The notes under the pieces are model-generated. The model did no database searches, was not told the DNA's origin, and saw only the letters and a list, made by a program, of their open reading frames with translations. From Andreesenia angusta (lineage in GTDB: Bacteria > Bacillota > Clostridia > Tissierellales > Gottschalkiaceae), in NCBI RefSeq assembly GCF_001855385.1, contig NZ_MKIE01000003.1, positions 186,001 to 250,000 of the forward strand: a stretch of 64,000 nt of DNA, read 5' to 3'. A program made the translations under genes and the position numbers. Of the stretch, positions 26,689-35,431 are shown one piece after another (the stretch's first letter is position 1; the number at the start of each line of letters is the position of its first letter).

Positions 26689-27438
26689 ATGAAGAAAGTA
26701 TTATCTATAGTATCAGTAGCTTTGATTTCAGCTACAATGTTTGCAGGATGTAGCCAAGAGGAGAAGAAGTCGGAAGAGCCAACTGAAACTCAAATAAGTA
26801 CTGAAACTAAAGATATCCACAGCAATCCTGAGGTGAAAACGCCAGATGAAGCGCTTCAGCTTCTTAAAGACGGGAATGCAAGATTTGTAAATGGAGAACT
26901 TGCAAACTATGACCTTGGAGATGAAAAGCTCGCAGAGCTGGAAAAGGGACAAAAGCCAGCAGCTGTAGTGATAACTTGCTCAGACTCTAGAACAGCGCCA
27001 GAGCACTTTTTAGATCAAGGACTAGGTGATATATTTGTTGTAAGAGTTGCGGGAAATGTACTGGACCACAATGAAATAGCAAGTGTTGAATATGCTGTAG
27101 ACCACCTTGGAACACCACTAGTGGTAGTTCTTGGACATGACAGCTGCGGAGCTGTAAATGCTGCGGTGGGAGTACATGAAAATCCTGAAGAAGCACATAG
27201 CACAGAGCATCTAGACTACCTTATATCTAAGATAACTCCTGCAGTAGAAGAAGCTAAAGCTTCTGGTGCAGAGGGAGATGAGTTAGCTGAAAAAGCTATT
27301 GATCTGAATGTAGACAACGGCGTAAAGCAACTACAGGAGCAGAGCGAAGTTATAAAAGGAAAGGTTTCATCGGGAGCGTTAAAAGTAGTTGGTGGAAGCT
27401 ACAATTTCTCCGATGGAAGTATAGCTTGGAAAAACTAA
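26689..27438 (+). CDS. Beta-class carbonic anhydrase with lipoprotein signal
   Basis: 249 aa. Catalyses reversible hydration of CO2. Zinc ligands and active-site residues are visible: C97-x-D99-x-R101 (ITCSDSRTAPE) and H150-x2-C153 (LGHDSCGAV). Unusually, the protein begins with a signal peptide ending in a lipobox-like MFAGC (C21), followed by a Glu/Lys/Thr-rich linker, so it is probably a lipoprotein on the outer face of the membrane; most bacterial beta enzymes are cytoplasmic. ATG 26689 follows GGAGGAA. Own promoter and terminator make it monocistronic. Confidence 0.93.
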   Translation: MKKVLSIVSVALISATMFAGCSQEEKKSEEPTETQISTETKDIHSNPEVKTPDEALQLLKDGNARFVNGELANYDLGDEKLAELEKGQKPAAVVITCSDSRTAPEHFLDQGLGDIFVVRVAGNVLDHNEIASVEYAVDHLGTPLVVVLGHDSCGAVNAAVGVHENPEEAHSTEHLDYLISKITPAVEEAKASGAEGDELAEKAIDLNVDNGVKQLQEQSEVIKGKVSSGALKVVGGSYNFSDGSIAWKN

Positions 27439-27450
27439 ATATGTGAAATC

Positions 27451-27487
27451 AAAACCGACTTCTTTTAAGTCGGTTTTTTTGTGTTTT
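27451..27487 (+). terminator. Intrinsic terminator after carbonic anhydrase
   Basis: Perfect 11-bp stem (27451-27461 with 27467-27477) with CTTTT loop and a T-run. Confidence 0.92.
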
Positions 27488-27499
27488 TTCTTCAATTAG

Positions 27500-27508
27500 T
27501 GGTATAAT
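27500..27508 (+). promoter_or_regulatory. Extended -10 promoter for the first PBP gene
   Basis: TGGTATAAT (27500-27508) is a full extended -10 element; no convincing -35. It lies 39 bases before the start codon. Confidence 0.6.
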
Positions 27509-27546
27509 ACAACTATCTTTAATTTTTGTAAAAGGAGAGATAGAGC

Positions 27547-30015
27547 TTGCGGAATGAGAAAAAATCGGGCAAATTTAAAAGAATACTAAAAAAAGCAGGT
27601 AAAGTTATGGCAGTTCTTCTAGTCCTTATGATGGTGGTTGCATTAGGGCTTTTCATTAAATTTAAACCTAGGCTCGATGCGCTTATTGAAAGTGGAGATT
27701 CAATCATATCAAAGGTGACAGATGAATCATTTAAAAGCAGAGAGGCCACAGCCATATATGATAGGAATGGAGAGGTTATAACGGAAATACAAGACCACGA
27801 GTATGTATATATTCCACTGTCGAAAATGGGGATGAACATAAGAAACAGCTTTATAGCGGTGGAAGACATAAGGTTTTATGAGCACAACGGTGTAGACTAC
27901 AAGGGCCTTATGAGGGCAGGCTTTGAGCTTGTAAAAAACAGAGGAACTATAACACAAGGTGGTAGTACTATAACACAGCAGCTTGTGAAGAATGTATTTC
28001 TGACTCATAAGCAGACTTATGAAAGAAAGCTAGAGGAGATGTATATAGCCAGAAAGCTAGAGAAGCTTTACTCTAAAGACCAAATACTGGAGTTCTACTT
28101 GAACAATGCGTATTTTGGAAGGGGAGCCCATGGCGTAGAGGCGGCGGCTAGAAAGTACTTCAACAAGTCGGCTGAAGAACTTACGATAGCTGAAAGCGCA
28201 GTGCTTACGGGGTTTACGAATAATCCGACTTACTACGATCCGGTGGAAAACCTTGAAAATGCAAAAGCAAAAAGAGACAGCATTATTGCAAAGATGCTGG
28301 AAACTGGATTTATAAGTCAAGCTGAGCACGACGAAGCTATTTCTTCGGACATAGCACTTGATATGAGCAGGGAGTTTAATCAAGACTTCGGGCTAGACAG
28401 CTCGCCTGTGTCTTTTGCGCTCTGGGGAGCTACCAAGGCACTTATGAAAGAAGAGGGATTTGAGTTTAAATACTGGTTTGACACACAAGAGGAGAGGGAC
28501 GCATACGACGAATCCTACAGCAACCTATATGGACAGATAAACTCAAAGCTGAGAAATGGCGGATATAAAATCTACAGCACTATAGACATGGACAAGCAGG
28601 AAAAGCTACAGGAAAGTGTAAACAATGGGCTTTCAGGTCAGCAGTCTGTAGACGAAGAGACTGGGATATACAAAGTCCAAGGCTCTGCAGTCACGATAGA
28701 CAACGAGACAGGAGACGTGCTTGCAGTAGTTGGAGGAAGAACTCAGGAAGACGTTGAGAATATGTTCAACAGAGCCATACTGGGACACAGACAGCCTGGC
28801 TCTACGATAAAGCCTATACTGACTTACACTCCGGCGTTTGAAAAAGGAAGGCTCCCGAGCATGGGAATGAACGACGAGGAGATAAAGGGAGGCCCGAAGA
28901 ACGCCGACAGAAAGTTCAGAGGCATTGTGACTCTTAGAGAAGCTGTCGAGAGGTCTTACAACACAATACCTTACAAAATAACTCAAGAGTATGGAACAAG
29001 GGAACTTATAAAGTACTTGGAGAAGATGGAGTTTTCAAAGCTTGTTCCAGACGACATATTCCCGGGGATATCTATAGGTGGCTTCACCTACGGAGCTACA
29101 GCACTTGAGATGGCGAGTGCATACTCGACTATAGCCAGAAACGGGGAGTTTATTACTCCTACAGGCGTGGACATGATAAAGAATCTATCAGACGATGTAA
29201 TATATGAAAACAAGAGAGAGAGAGTCAGGGTTTACGACTCGGGAAGCGCATACTTGATGACAGATGTGCTGAAAGGCGTAGTCTCCAGCCCAGGAGCGAC
29301 TGCATATGGAACTTGGGTGTCTGGTGTGGATACAGCCGGAAAGACAGGTACTACAAACGAGAACAAGGACGCCTGGTTCGCAGGGTACACTCCGAAGTAC
29401 ACAACAGTTGTATGGGTTGGAAGCGATGTACCTAGGCCGCTAAACCAGGGCAGCAATTATACGAAGCGCATATGGGACAACTACATGGAGGAGATTCACA
29501 GCGACGTTTCCAATACAAAGTTTGAAAGGCCTGAGAGGATTTCCAAGATGTATGTAAATCATGGCAACTTCAAGGTGAGCAAGTCCAGAGTTGCAGGATG
29601 GAGCCTAGAGCTTGTTCCTGAAATATACTATGAGCTACAGGAAAGCGGAGAGCTTGACAGTATACTGAGAAATCAAGAGCTTTACAGCACTCCGTCGCCT
29701 AAAAAAGAAGAAGAAGAGAAGGAAGAGGTAAAAGAAGAGGTAAAAGAGGAAGAGACGGAAGAAGAGGTGGAAGAAGGCACAGATACGCCACCAGAAGGGG
29801 AAGCGCCAGGTACAGATGAAAATGGGAATCCAACGCCGACCCCAAATCCAACACCTACCCCAACGCCAAATCCGACGCCGAATCCAAATCCGAACCCTAC
29901 ACCACCGCCAAACCCAACACCAACTCCTGACCCAGGAGATGGCGGAGAAGGAGGAAATGGAGGGTCTTCTGGAAATACGGGGGGAGGTGACGGCTCTCTA
30001 GAGCCATCCCCCTAA
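27547..30015 (+). CDS. Class A penicillin-binding protein (PBP1A-type), tail apparently frameshifted
   Basis: Bifunctional peptidoglycan synthase. 822 aa: short basic N-terminus and one membrane anchor (about 20-38), GT51 glycosyltransferase with catalytic E106 (AVEDIRFYEHNG) and GGSTITQQLVKN, then transpeptidase with S419-x2-K422 (QPGSTIKP), SYN at 470-472 and KTGT at 599-602. The C-terminus is low-complexity: a Glu/Lys stretch (about 720-750), a 35-residue alternating-proline repeat and a Gly-rich end. The TAA at 30013 follows a run of five C; dropping one base would continue into an acidic tail to 30139. Start TTG 27547 after AAGGAGAG. Confidence 0.93.
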   Translation: MRNEKKSGKFKRILKKAGKVMAVLLVLMMVVALGLFIKFKPRLDALIESGDSIISKVTDESFKSREATAIYDRNGEVITEIQDHEYVYIPLSKMGMNIRNSFIAVEDIRFYEHNGVDYKGLMRAGFELVKNRGTITQGGSTITQQLVKNVFLTHKQTYERKLEEMYIARKLEKLYSKDQILEFYLNNAYFGRGAHGVEAAARKYFNKSAEELTIAESAVLTGFTNNPTYYDPVENLENAKAKRDSIIAKMLETGFISQAEHDEAISSDIALDMSREFNQDFGLDSSPVSFALWGATKALMKEEGFEFKYWFDTQEERDAYDESYSNLYGQINSKLRNGGYKIYSTIDMDKQEKLQESVNNGLSGQQSVDEETGIYKVQGSAVTIDNETGDVLAVVGGRTQEDVENMFNRAILGHRQPGSTIKPILTYTPAFEKGRLPSMGMNDEEIKGGPKNADRKFRGIVTLREAVERSYNTIPYKITQEYGTRELIKYLEKMEFSKLVPDDIFPGISIGGFTYGATALEMASAYSTIARNGEFITPTGVDMIKNLSDDVIYENKRERVRVYDSGSAYLMTDVLKGVVSSPGATAYGTWVSGVDTAGKTGTTNENKDAWFAGYTPKYTTVVWVGSDVPRPLNQGSNYTKRIWDNYMEEIHSDVSNTKFERPERISKMYVNHGNFKVSKSRVAGWSLELVPEIYYELQESGELDSILRNQELYSTPSPKKEEEEKEEVKEEVKEEETEEEVEEGTDTPPEGEAPGTDENGNPTPTPNPTPTPTPNPTPNPNPNPTPPPNPTPTPDPGDGGEGGNGGSSGNTGGGDGSLEPSP
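29830..29934 (+). repeat. Proline-alternating repeat (PT/PN dipeptides) in the PBP tail
   Basis: 105 bases encode 35 residues in which every odd position is proline and the others are mostly Thr or Asn (PTPTPNPTPTPTPNP and on). Codons vary (CCA, CCG, CCC, CCT), so the DNA repeat is imperfect. Such tracts are extended, wall-spanning spacers and can change length by slippage. Confidence 0.85.
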
Positions 30016-30139
30016 TCCTGAAAATGAACTGGACGAGGAGCTAGAAGAAGAGCTTGAGGAAGAACCAGATGATAAGCTCGATGACGAGATAGAAGAAAGA
30101 GAAGATACAGTAGATCAAGGAGGAATTATTTCTCCTTGA
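30002..30139 (+). pseudogene. Detached acidic tail of the upstream PBP (+1 frame)
   Basis: An open frame begins right after the in-frame stop at 29999-30001 and reads a Pro-Asn then Glu/Asp-rich tail (PENELDEELEEELEEEPDDK, ending GGIISP) to TGA 30137-30139. It has no start codon or ribosome-binding site of its own. Removing one C from the CCCCC run at 30008-30012 joins it in frame to the PBP as LEPSPNPENE. So it is most likely the true PBP C-terminus cut off by a one-base insertion, by slippage, or by a sequencing error. Confidence 0.7.
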
Positions 30140-30146
30140 TTTTCTG
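30114..30146 (+). terminator. Intrinsic terminator after the PBP tail
   Basis: 12-bp stem (30114-30125 with 30129-30140, one wobble), three-base loop, then TTTCTGATTT. It overlaps the stop codon of the out-of-frame acidic tail, as expected if that tail is the real gene end. Confidence 0.75.
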
Positions 30147-30152
30147 ATTTAA

Positions 30153-30180
30153 TATGGATTTAACGAGAAGAGTGTATAAT
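30153..30180 (+). promoter_or_regulatory. Putative promoter for the ABC exporter genes
   Basis: TATAAT at 30175-30180 between the PBP terminator and the ABC ATPase start; -35 is weak. Confidence 0.4.
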
Positions 30181-30214
30181 CGATCTAGAAAGAAATTGAG
30201 GGGAAGTGTTTGCT

Positions 30215-31156
30215 TTGGTAATAGAAGTTGAAAACTTGACCAAGATGTACGATGAAGAAGTGGCTGTAGACAACATATCTTTTTCTGTAAATCGAGGGGA
30301 GATATTTTGCATAATAGGACCTAACGGGTCTGGAAAGACTTCAACTATAGAGTGTATAGAGGGACTCAGGCCTGTAGATGCAGGGAGTATAAATGTACTG
30401 GGGCTGGATCCTTTCAAGGACAGAAAAAAAATGTATGAGCAGATAGGTGTTCAGATACAAGAGCATGTATTTGTCTCAGAGGCCAAGGTTGACGAGCTCT
30501 GCAAGCTCTACAGCTCGTTCTACACCAATCCTGTGCCTTACAAGTCTCTACTCAAGGAGTTTGAGCTCTACGACAGCAGGAATATACATGCTGTAAACCT
30601 TTCAGGCGGGCAGAAGAAGAAGCTTTCTTTTATACTGGCGCTGCTTCCGAGACCTAAGATTGTGTTTCTAGATGAGATAACCAGCTTTCTTGACCCGGCT
30701 TCAAGGAAAGATATGCTCTCCTACATAAGGCAGCTTAAGGGAATGGGCATAACAACTATACATATAACACACCATATGGACGAAGCCCAAGCTTTAAGCG
30801 ACAGGATATGCCTTATGAAAGACGGGAAGATACTCAGCATAGACACCGCTTCAAATATGATAGAAAAGTCCAACCTTCCGGGGCTTATAACTTTTGAGTC
30901 GGATGACGAGAAGATAAGCATAGAGTCGCTAAAGAGCATACCATTTGTGATATCGGCCGAGCAGATGGGAAGCAAGTACAGCATAAGGGGAAAAGAAGGC
31001 AAGACACTTAGAAGCGTAATAGACTACTTGAGGGACAATGACATATCTTACAGCAGATTTTATGACAGGCCGCCTAATCTAGAGGATGTCTATTTGGACA
31101 TAATGGGCTACGATGCTCCTGAAATAAAGGAGGGTGCAAAGATATGGATAGAGTGA
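30215..31156 (+). CDS. ABC transporter ATP-binding protein
   Basis: Cytoplasmic ATPase of an ABC-2 type exporter, 313 aa from TTG 30215 (MVIEVENLTKMY). Walker A GPNGSGKT, signature LSGGQKKK, Walker B KIVFLDEI, and switch His in HITHHM; then a C-terminal regulatory extension (about 215-313). GTG 30206 is an alternative start but crowds the GAGGGGAA site. The substrate is not evident. Overlaps its permease by 13 bases. Confidence 0.92.
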   Translation: MVIEVENLTKMYDEEVAVDNISFSVNRGEIFCIIGPNGSGKTSTIECIEGLRPVDAGSINVLGLDPFKDRKKMYEQIGVQIQEHVFVSEAKVDELCKLYSSFYTNPVPYKSLLKEFELYDSRNIHAVNLSGGQKKKLSFILALLPRPKIVFLDEITSFLDPASRKDMLSYIRQLKGMGITTIHITHHMDEAQALSDRICLMKDGKILSIDTASNMIEKSNLPGLITFESDDEKISIESLKSIPFVISAEQMGSKYSIRGKEGKTLRSVIDYLRDNDISYSRFYDRPPNLEDVYLDIMGYDAPEIKEGAKIWIE

Positions 31157-31902
31157 TTATAAGGTCTACTGTGCAGCTTGTGAAATTTGAATTCAGGCAG
31201 ATCACAAGGATATTTCCGAATATGTTTTTTTCGGCGTTCTTTCCGCTGCTGTTGCTGCTTGTATTCGGATCGCTTTACGGAAATGAGCCGAGTGAAGAGT
31301 TCTATGGATTTGGAACGATAGACATACTGACACCGTCTTATGTGGGGATGATAATAGCTGTAAACTCGCTTGTACATCTTCCGCTCAGTGTTTCGTTTTA
31401 CAGAGAGCTGAAGGTCTTGAAGCGATTTATGGCAACGCCTATAAATCCCATACAGGTGCTGATATCTCAGTACGTGGTTTACTTTATAATATCGGTGCTC
31501 AGCTCTGCGATTCTCATAGCCATGAGCTTTGCTGTATTCGGGCTTGAGTTCCACGGAAAGCCGCTTTACTTTGCACTTTACTTCGTAGTGTCTTCGCTTA
31601 GCATGTCGGCGATAGGATTCTTTATCACTAGCCTGACCTCGAAGACCAAGACATGTAGTGCAATCTCGAACTTCATATACTTTCCCATGATATTCCTCTC
31701 CGGCGCGTCTTTTGCAACAGAGCTGATGCCACCGAATATGGAGTACATAAGCAAGTTCATACCGCTGACTTACTCTGTAAACTTACTGAAGGAGTCTTGG
31801 ATAGGGAATATATCCATGGATCACAGGACGAATATATTCCTGCTTTTAGGCATATTTGTGGTTTTTATAGCTGCATCGACTATAACCTTTAAATGGGAGT
31901 AG
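31144..31902 (+). CDS. ABC-2 type transporter permease
   Basis: 252 aa with about six hydrophobic segments (near residues 25-45, 60-80, 110-135, 140-165, 175-195, 225-248), the layout of ABC-2 permeases used for drug, lipid or polymer export. It starts inside the ATPase gene (ATG 31144), showing tight coupling. A single-permease, single-ATPase pair; whether it serves resistance or wall-polymer export cannot be told. Confidence 0.9.
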   Translation: MDRVIIRSTVQLVKFEFRQITRIFPNMFFSAFFPLLLLLVFGSLYGNEPSEEFYGFGTIDILTPSYVGMIIAVNSLVHLPLSVSFYRELKVLKRFMATPINPIQVLISQYVVYFIISVLSSAILIAMSFAVFGLEFHGKPLYFALYFVVSSLSMSAIGFFITSLTSKTKTCSAISNFIYFPMIFLSGASFATELMPPNMEYISKFIPLTYSVNLLKESWIGNISMDHRTNIFLLLGIFVVFIAASTITFKWE

Positions 31903-31974
31903 GTGTTTGAAGCCAGACAAAAGGTGGTAAATATAAATAGAGCAATTCAAGACTTTTGTTTGGGAGATGATTTG

Positions 31975-32247
31975 ATGGGAAAAGTTAAATTTATAAATGA
32001 AGTAGATGCGAAAAAGGAAAAGGATCTGGTGAAGCTTGCAAAAAAAGCGAACGTAAAGATAAAGCTTCCTTGCAGTGGGAAGGGAACTTGCGGAAAGTGC
32101 ATAGTCAAGATAACTAAAGGCGAAGCATCAGAGCCCACCAAGGCGGAGATAAAAAAGCTTGGTGAGGAGAAAATCCAAAAGGGATACAGGCTGGCCTGCC
32201 AGGTCGAAGTTCTAGAAGACGATATATCGGTAAAAATAATAGACTAG
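31975..32247 (+). CDS. Small [2Fe-2S] ferredoxin-like protein
   Basis: 90 aa. Cysteines arranged as in plant-type ferredoxins: C-x5-C-x2-C (CSGKGTCGKC) and a later cysteine in RLACQVEV. The sequence resembles the N-terminal ferredoxin domain of corrinoid-activating (RACE/DUF4445) proteins, here standing alone. ATG 31975 is 8 bases after GGGAG; the frame is open further upstream to 31903 but without a good start. Electron-transfer partner unknown. Confidence 0.85.
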   Translation: MGKVKFINEVDAKKEKDLVKLAKKANVKIKLPCSGKGTCGKCIVKITKGEASEPTKAEIKKLGEEKIQKGYRLACQVEVLEDDISVKIID

Positions 32248-32270
32248 GGGAAACCCTAGTCTATTTTTAG
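32239..32270. terminator. Bidirectional terminator between convergent genes
   Basis: Perfect 11-bp stem (32239-32249 with 32254-32264), GAAA loop on the + strand, T-rich on both sides (TTTTTAG on +, TATTTTTA on -). It serves both the ferredoxin gene and the converging ppx. Confidence 0.9.
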
Positions 32271-33775
32271 TAGGACAGCTTGAAGTCGAAAGTTTTTTCA
32301 AACTGAGGAGCTATCATGGACAGGTTGTTCCTCTCCAGCTCCAGAGAGTCCAAATCTGTGTCGAAGCTTAGCTTTACATGGTCTTCCCCTATTGTAGCCG
32401 ACACCCCTGATATAGAAGAGTCTAGCCTTCTGTCTAGGGCTTCGCTTATCTTGAGTATGGCCCCCAGCTTCTCTGCTATTTCCTTTTCCCTAAGGCTTAG
32501 CATAGAGCTGTAAGGGGAGTCTTCGATCCTGACTTTGCTGCTTCTATGCATTGAAGCGGCGAAAGCGGCCATAAGCATCTCTTTGTGGGACAGGCCTTTT
32601 ATATTGGAGTTGAGTATTATATAAAAAGAATGTATATGGTGATTGTAATAGCCTATGGAAACGCCTATGTCATGGAGCAGAGACGCAGTCTTGAATATAT
32701 TGTAGACATCCTCGCTTATCTTGTGGACAGGCTTAAGCTGCTCGAAGAGGGACTCTGAAAGGCTCCATATATGCTCGGCATGAGACACAAGCACGTCGTA
32801 CCTTGCCATAATCCTTCTTATCTCATAGTCCACCACATCGTCTATAAGCTTTCGCTTGTCTCCCAAGATATATTCATATATATAGCCTTCCCTTATACCG
32901 CTGCCGCTTACGTAGACTTCTGTCAGATTGCAGTACTTGAATATGGAGTCCACCACCAGCGTGGCACCTAGTATGATGTCGGACCTGTCTTTGGACAGAC
33001 CCTTCAGCTTTTTCCGCTGCTTGCTGCTACTCTCTTTCAGAATCTCGCATACCTCAAGTGTCTCTCTCTTGTCCATCCTGTAGTTGTGCGTCAGGTCGAA
33101 AGGGTAGTTCTTCTTCTTTCTCTCCACCTTGGCTATTGTCCTGAAAGTGCCTCCGATTCCGACTAGCGGGATATTTTGAACGTCTCCTAGCCATGGGACA
33201 CTGTCATAGACATCTTCAAGATAAGACTGTATCTCCAGCTCTAGCTCAGGACTCAGGCTGTCTTTTATGTTGAACATGTCGGTGATGTTGAGGGACCCTA
33301 TCGGCAGACTTATGGAGTTTACAAGCAGCCTGTCTTTTACGTGTATAAGCTCAGTACTACATCCGCCAATGTCCACGAAGAGACCTTCAGTTATGCTTGT
33401 GCTGTTTATGGTTCCGTAGTAGTCGTAGTAGGCCTCATCCTCTCCAGATATAACTTCGACGTCTAAGCCCACTTCTGACTTTATCTTGGCTACAACTTCA
33501 TCTCTGTTTCGTGCGCTTCTGATTGCGGCCGTGGCCACCACTATCATTTTCTCCACTTTTATTGACTCGTAGAGGCTTTTAAAACCCTTTAGCGCATCTA
33601 TCAGATTGTTCACCCTGGACTTGTCCAGGTTTCCGTCGCTGTCTATATCTCTTCCAAGGCGTATGGACGATTTGACCTCGTCTAGTATTTTAAAGTGCTT
33701 TCTGTCTTTTTCCAAAACCGCTATCACAAGCCTGACAGAGTTTGAACCTATATCTATAACTCCAACTGTATTCAT
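32267..33775 (-). CDS. ppx: Exopolyphosphatase / pppGpp phosphatase (Ppx/GppA)
   Basis: 502 aa from ATG 33775; GTG 33784 overlaps the AAAGGAG site and is less likely. N-terminal actin-like phosphatase domain with intact phosphate loops: GVIDIGSNSVRL, VATAAIRSARN, ISGEDEAYYDYYG, VDIGGCSTEL and GIGGTFRT. C-terminal HD domain (about 310-430, with LLHDIGVSIGYYNHH). It cleaves terminal phosphate from polyphosphate and/or pppGpp. It is transcribed divergently from a second Ppx-like gene and ppk. Confidence 0.93.
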   Translation of the reverse strand: MNTVGVIDIGSNSVRLVIAVLEKDRKHFKILDEVKSSIRLGRDIDSDGNLDKSRVNNLIDALKGFKSLYESIKVEKMIVVATAAIRSARNRDEVVAKIKSEVGLDVEVISGEDEAYYDYYGTINSTSITEGLFVDIGGCSTELIHVKDRLLVNSISLPIGSLNITDMFNIKDSLSPELELEIQSYLEDVYDSVPWLGDVQNIPLVGIGGTFRTIAKVERKKKNYPFDLTHNYRMDKRETLEVCEILKESSSKQRKKLKGLSKDRSDIILGATLVVDSIFKYCNLTEVYVSGSGIREGYIYEYILGDKRKLIDDVVDYEIRRIMARYDVLVSHAEHIWSLSESLFEQLKPVHKISEDVYNIFKTASLLHDIGVSIGYYNHHIHSFYIILNSNIKGLSHKEMLMAAFAASMHRSSKVRIEDSPYSSMLSLREKEIAEKLGAILKISEALDRRLDSSISGVSATIGEDHVKLSFDTDLDSLELERNNLSMIAPQFEKTFDFKLSY

Positions 33776-33865
33776 TAAATTCACTCCTTTAAATCTTTAT
33801 CTTTAATATTTACCACTTTTTCTGGGTATAAAGCAGAATATAAATATAGAAAAGGGGATAGGGAG

Positions 33866-35431
33866 ATGACCAAAAAGGATTATGAGCTAGTCGCCGCAAT
33901 CAACTTGGGAAGTGGCTATATAGACATGAGCATAGTGCAGATCAAAAAGGGAGGTCAAGTTGAGCTCATAGAGAAGTTGTCTCATCCGACCGACCTTGGG
34001 GGCGACAGCTTCAGCCAAGGCAGAGTGGGGCTCGACACCATGAGGGAGTGCTGCAGGGTTTTGAAAGACTACAAGAAGATAATGAACACATACGGGGTCA
34101 AGAGATACAAGGCCATATCCACCAGCGGAATGAGGGAAGCTGAGAACAGAGAGTACTTGATAGACCAGATAAAGAGCAAGACAGGCTTAGACGTGAAGAT
34201 AATAAGCGTGGCTGAGGAAAGATACTACATATACAGGGCTCTCAGGAAAAGCTCTCTAGACTTAGACAGGAGCAAGAACTTCATCATAGTGAATATAGCA
34301 TACGGCGGGCTTGAAGTTTCATTCTATGAAAATGGATCCCTTAAGTTTACAGAGTACCTGAAGATAGGGCCCCTCAGGATGCACGAGGCACTTTCTTCAA
34401 TAGAGCATATAAACTTAAACTACAACAACACTATGAAGGAGTACTTCGAGAGCAAGGTGAACTCGCTATACAACGAGATAAGGGGCAAGAACATAGACAC
34501 GCTCATAGCGCTAGGGGGAGAGGTCAAGAAGATAATGAAGGTCATAGAAGAAGAGGTCGACCAAGAGGGAGACTACCAGGCGCTAGACAGAAAGAAAGTA
34601 AAGCATTTCTACAAGAAGCTCTCCCAGATGAATGTGGGGCAGATAGCAGACATGTACTATCTTCCAAAGAGGGAGGCCGAGACACTTGTGCCGTCGGTGA
34701 CTATACTCCACTCTATGCTCGACTTTATAGAGACCAAGAGGGTAATAGTGCCTATGATTTCAATAGTGGACGGGCTGACAGACAGGCTGTACGAGAGCAG
34801 CAAGTTCTACGAAGCTGACGACAATAGCTCTTCATATGACGACATAATAAGCTCTGTATGGTTTATAGCTGAAAAATACGGGGTATCTAAGAGACATTCA
34901 GAATACGTGTCAAAAACAGCCATATCTATATACGACCAGCTTTTGAACGTGCACAAGCTAGACAACAAGTACAGGCTTTTTCTCAGGACAGCGGCAATAC
35001 TTCACGACTGCGGAAACTATGTGAGCTTGAGCAACCATGCTTTCCAGTCGTATAGGATAATAAAGTCCCAAAATATAATGGGGTTTTCAGATAGAAATCT
35101 CGAGCTTATAGGGAATATAGCCAGATACCACTCGGGAAAAGTCCCGTCGTATAAAGACACGAGCTATGCCAATTTGATCGAGGAAGACAAGGTCATAGTC
35201 TCCAAGCTGGCTTCTATACTGAGCCTTGCAGAGGCCATAGACTCAAGCCATAAAGAGAAAGACATATCTGTAAAGGTGGAGGTGTCAGGTGACTTTGCAA
35301 GCTTCACCGTGAGGTCTGAAGAGGCACTGGTGCTTGAAGCTTGGGAGCTTGAGAAGCGAGTTGAGTTCTTTGAAGAAGTGTACGGCCTAGAGGCCCAGAT
35401 AAAGGTAGAGAAAGGGATTGGTAGAAAGTGA
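33866..35431 (+). CDS. Ppx/GppA-like protein with degenerate active site
   Basis: 521 aa with the same domain order as the neighbouring Ppx (actin-like fold, then HD domain with AILHDCGNYVSLSNHAF). Key motifs are altered: the first loop reads INLGSGYIDM (N13 for the Asp of IDIGSNS), the second STSGMREAEN, and the third VNIAYGGLEV (N143 for the Asp of VDIGG). The HD ligands look intact. It is probably not a normal exopolyphosphatase; a regulator, a polyphosphate-binding protein or an HD-based enzyme are possible. Overlaps ppk by four bases. Confidence 0.85.
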   Translation: MTKKDYELVAAINLGSGYIDMSIVQIKKGGQVELIEKLSHPTDLGGDSFSQGRVGLDTMRECCRVLKDYKKIMNTYGVKRYKAISTSGMREAENREYLIDQIKSKTGLDVKIISVAEERYYIYRALRKSSLDLDRSKNFIIVNIAYGGLEVSFYENGSLKFTEYLKIGPLRMHEALSSIEHINLNYNNTMKEYFESKVNSLYNEIRGKNIDTLIALGGEVKKIMKVIEEEVDQEGDYQALDRKKVKHFYKKLSQMNVGQIADMYYLPKREAETLVPSVTILHSMLDFIETKRVIVPMISIVDGLTDRLYESSKFYEADDNSSSYDDIISSVWFIAEKYGVSKRHSEYVSKTAISIYDQLLNVHKLDNKYRLFLRTAAILHDCGNYVSLSNHAFQSYRIIKSQNIMGFSDRNLELIGNIARYHSGKVPSYKDTSYANLIEEDKVIVSKLASILSLAEAIDSSHKEKDISVKVEVSGDFASFTVRSEEALVLEAWELEKRVEFFEEVYGLEAQIKVEKGIGRK

